Shown piece after piece: positions 62,560-64,000 of a stretch of DNA of 64,000 bases. The DNA lies in contig LT598464.1 of NCBI GenBank assembly GCA_900074745.1, positions 575,079-639,078 on the forward strand, read 5' to 3'. This DNA is from Lachancea mirantina. Taxonomy: Eukaryota > Ascomycota > Saccharomycetes > Saccharomycetales > Saccharomycetaceae. Within the stretch, counting starts at the first letter, position 1. Each line of letters begins with the position of its first letter. The translations under genes were made by a program, and so were the position numbers. The notes beneath the pieces were generated by a model. It worked only from the letters and a program-made list of their open reading frames with translations, ran no database searches and had not been told where the DNA came from.

Positions 62560-62920
62560 ATATATATCAGGATTGAGTACTTATAGCTCTCTGTAATTTT
62601 ACTGACAAAATGGTTGTTCCGCTACTGGTCACATCGCCTTCTTCGACCTCTTATTGCTGTTATGAGGAATAGTACACTTTTACACCTAACGCCGTTTATC
62701 TTATCATTGCTGATCTGTTTTGAGGGTAGGTGGTAATTTTATAGCTGGCCTTGAAATCGTCAGCGCTTTTAATATCTTTTGTAGAAGCGGGCTTGAAACA
62801 TTTGTTAAACTAACTTAATTTATTCTGTCATTTAGATCACGTGACATTTAACACTGATAATGCAACTTGACGATATCACCTTTGGCTAACTCTTTTCGCT
62901 ATTTGTTTTCGCCTACTACT
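62560..62920 (+). repeat. decayed LTR-like element, copy 6
   Basis: TATATATATCAGGATTGAGT with ACTTATAGCTCTCTG (62561-62592) corresponds to the TATA block; 250 bases later TATTCTGTCATTTAGATCAC begins the CACGTG block (62821), followed by GATAATGCAACTTGACGATA and a CTCTTTTCGC end as in copies 1 and 2. Confidence 0.55.
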
Positions 62921-63198
62921 TTTGGAAAATAGCATTATTACCTGAATGAGATGACTCTTGAGCTTGATGCCATGTATAGGAACGCCAACCTTTCATGTAC
63001 TTGCTGATACCTATCATCCCAAACGTAATGTTGTACATCAGGCATCTGTAACTTGGAGATTACTTACCCCCAGCTTCTCTTTGCAGCGGAGACGAATAAT
63101 AAATCCGGTGCCCGATTCCACCCATCAACAGTGCGAGTCGATTTGTTTCGAAAGAAAGCACCAGATATACCACAAATTTCTGGATGGATACCGGGGAA

Positions 63199-63284
63199 AC
63201 CGGGTTACAACCCGATTACAAATGGGTTGTACACGGGTTGAATTCGGGTTGAAATCGGGTTGAAATCGGGTCGCAAAAGGGTAG
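63199..63284 (+). repeat. CGGGTT-rich short tandem repeat
   Basis: Several CGGGTT cores, with an 11-base unit CGGGTTGAAAT repeated at 63234, 63245 and 63256 and a variant at 63267. Upstream is an inverted pair CGGGTT-AC-AACCCG at about 63201-63214. Confidence 0.8.
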
Positions 63285-64000
63285 TAACTGAAACTGATAT
63301 TGTCGCTCTATACGTATTCGGGTACCCAATGGGTATCGTCGCTGTTTTAAGTAACAGCGACAAGACTAGGCAATACACATTCGCGGTAAATTATGACCCA
63401 ATCAAATCTCAATAAAACCTTGCATACCTCCCACCTCGATCTGTCGCAATTCCTCAAATGGGAGCTTGGACAGACAATATCAAGGCTTGCAACTCGTAGA
63501 ATGGATTGCGGAACGCAGCTGCTTGGGCAGATGCCTTGAGGGCTATCGATGCCTGTTGGTGTTCAAGAATTAAGCTGCTATTCATCGTACATCCGACGGC
63601 GTAGCGTAACGAAAGGTTTGAAAATGCAAAAGATGAAAAGGCAAATCTGCCTGCATATATAGTGACTTTCACCTCTGTGGGTACTGTACTCATTGTCCTC
63701 TTTCTCGTCTTGGACTCTATTTATCACTTTGTAGGTATTCTGTCGCTTACATTGTGATATAACGTCCTAAGGTAAGCTGCGACAAACAAAGCAAAAATAG
63801 AGACGCCGATTCTAATATGCTAATGGTCCTCTGGTTAGTTCTCCCCTAACCCAAATTTCTAAATTAAACCCTCTAAATTATGGGCATCAGACGTGGCAAT
63901 CGTTCGTAACAAGCTGCAAAAGAAGCACTTAAATGGAAAAATAGGACATAAGCACATTTCGGAAGCCAAATAACGTACCAAGAGATTGTTACAGTCCAAA

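Larger units (their letters stand above)
62306..64000. other. right-end desert with LTR-like element and short tandem repeats
   Basis: No convincing gene. A 79-codon minus-strand ATG frame (63454-63693) has no recognised family. It holds one good copy of the dispersed repeat and an 11-base tandem repeat, both listed separately. Confidence 0.5.

Noticed and set aside
63199-63284. Interstitial telomere repeat
   Set aside because: The CGGGTT unit does not resemble known Saccharomycetaceae telomere repeats and no array of usual length is present.
63454-63693. 79-codon minus-strand ORF near the right end
   Set aside because: ATG start but no recognised family or flanking context.

Overview
The window is nuclear DNA of a budding yeast in the family Saccharomycetaceae. 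Genes are compact and almost intronless, one tRNA gene has a typical yeast intron, and most proteins can be matched to named Saccharomyces cerevisiae genes. The gene order points to a lineage that did not share the whole-genome duplication (Zygosaccharomyces/Zygotorulaspora/Torulaspora, Lachancea or similar). It interleaves S. cerevisiae chromosome XV and II genes at the left (YPQ1, SPO21, MSH2, ARA1, HAL9/TBS1, APD1, MPD2) and chromosome XV and XII genes in the centre (DDP1, GET4, SEY1, NEJ1, SWT1, RPS28, RED1, GLN4, TMA7, YPT6, LCB4/5, HSP60). I cannot name the genus from sequence alone.

Layout. Bases 1-17,240 are a conserved block: TRM10 (cut by the window edge), YPQ1-like transporter, SPO21/YSW1, MSH2, ARA1, HAL9/TBS1, APD1, MPD2 and a zinc-cluster regulator that looks like the ortholog of YRR1/PDR8. 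Bases 17,240-36,550 are an accessory, gene-poor block holding an aminotransferase, a MNN1-family mannosyltransferase, a VBA-type MFS transporter, a class II aldolase/adducin-fold protein and an F-box-like orphan. These are separated by long stretches with decayed LTR-like repeats. Bases 36,550-53,100 are again a dense conserved block. A 3.6-kb repeat-bearing desert separates LCB4/5 from HSP60. The right end has HSP60, tRNA-Pro(UGG), RRN11 and HRD1, then another repeat-bearing desert.

Regulatory signals read directly from the sequence include three ACGCGT (MCB) boxes before MSH2, a perfect three-unit heat-shock element before HSP60, and a URS1-like site and TATA box before RED1. SPO21 has an Ndt80-type element and RPS28 a Reb1-type site.

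Most interesting observations: (1) RED1, a meiotic axis gene that is intronless in S. cerevisiae, appears here to be split by an 82-nt intron. It has a non-consensus GTTTGT 5' splice site and a near-match to the Mer1 splicing enhancer, suggesting meiosis-specific splicing. (2) The single RPS28 gene has a 13-bp stem-loop about 280 nt past its stop codon, on the mRNA strand. It resembles in position the autoregulatory hairpin of S. cerevisiae RPS28B. (3) A dispersed, decayed LTR-like family with a TATA block and a TCACGTGA block occurs at least eleven times, only in the gene deserts.
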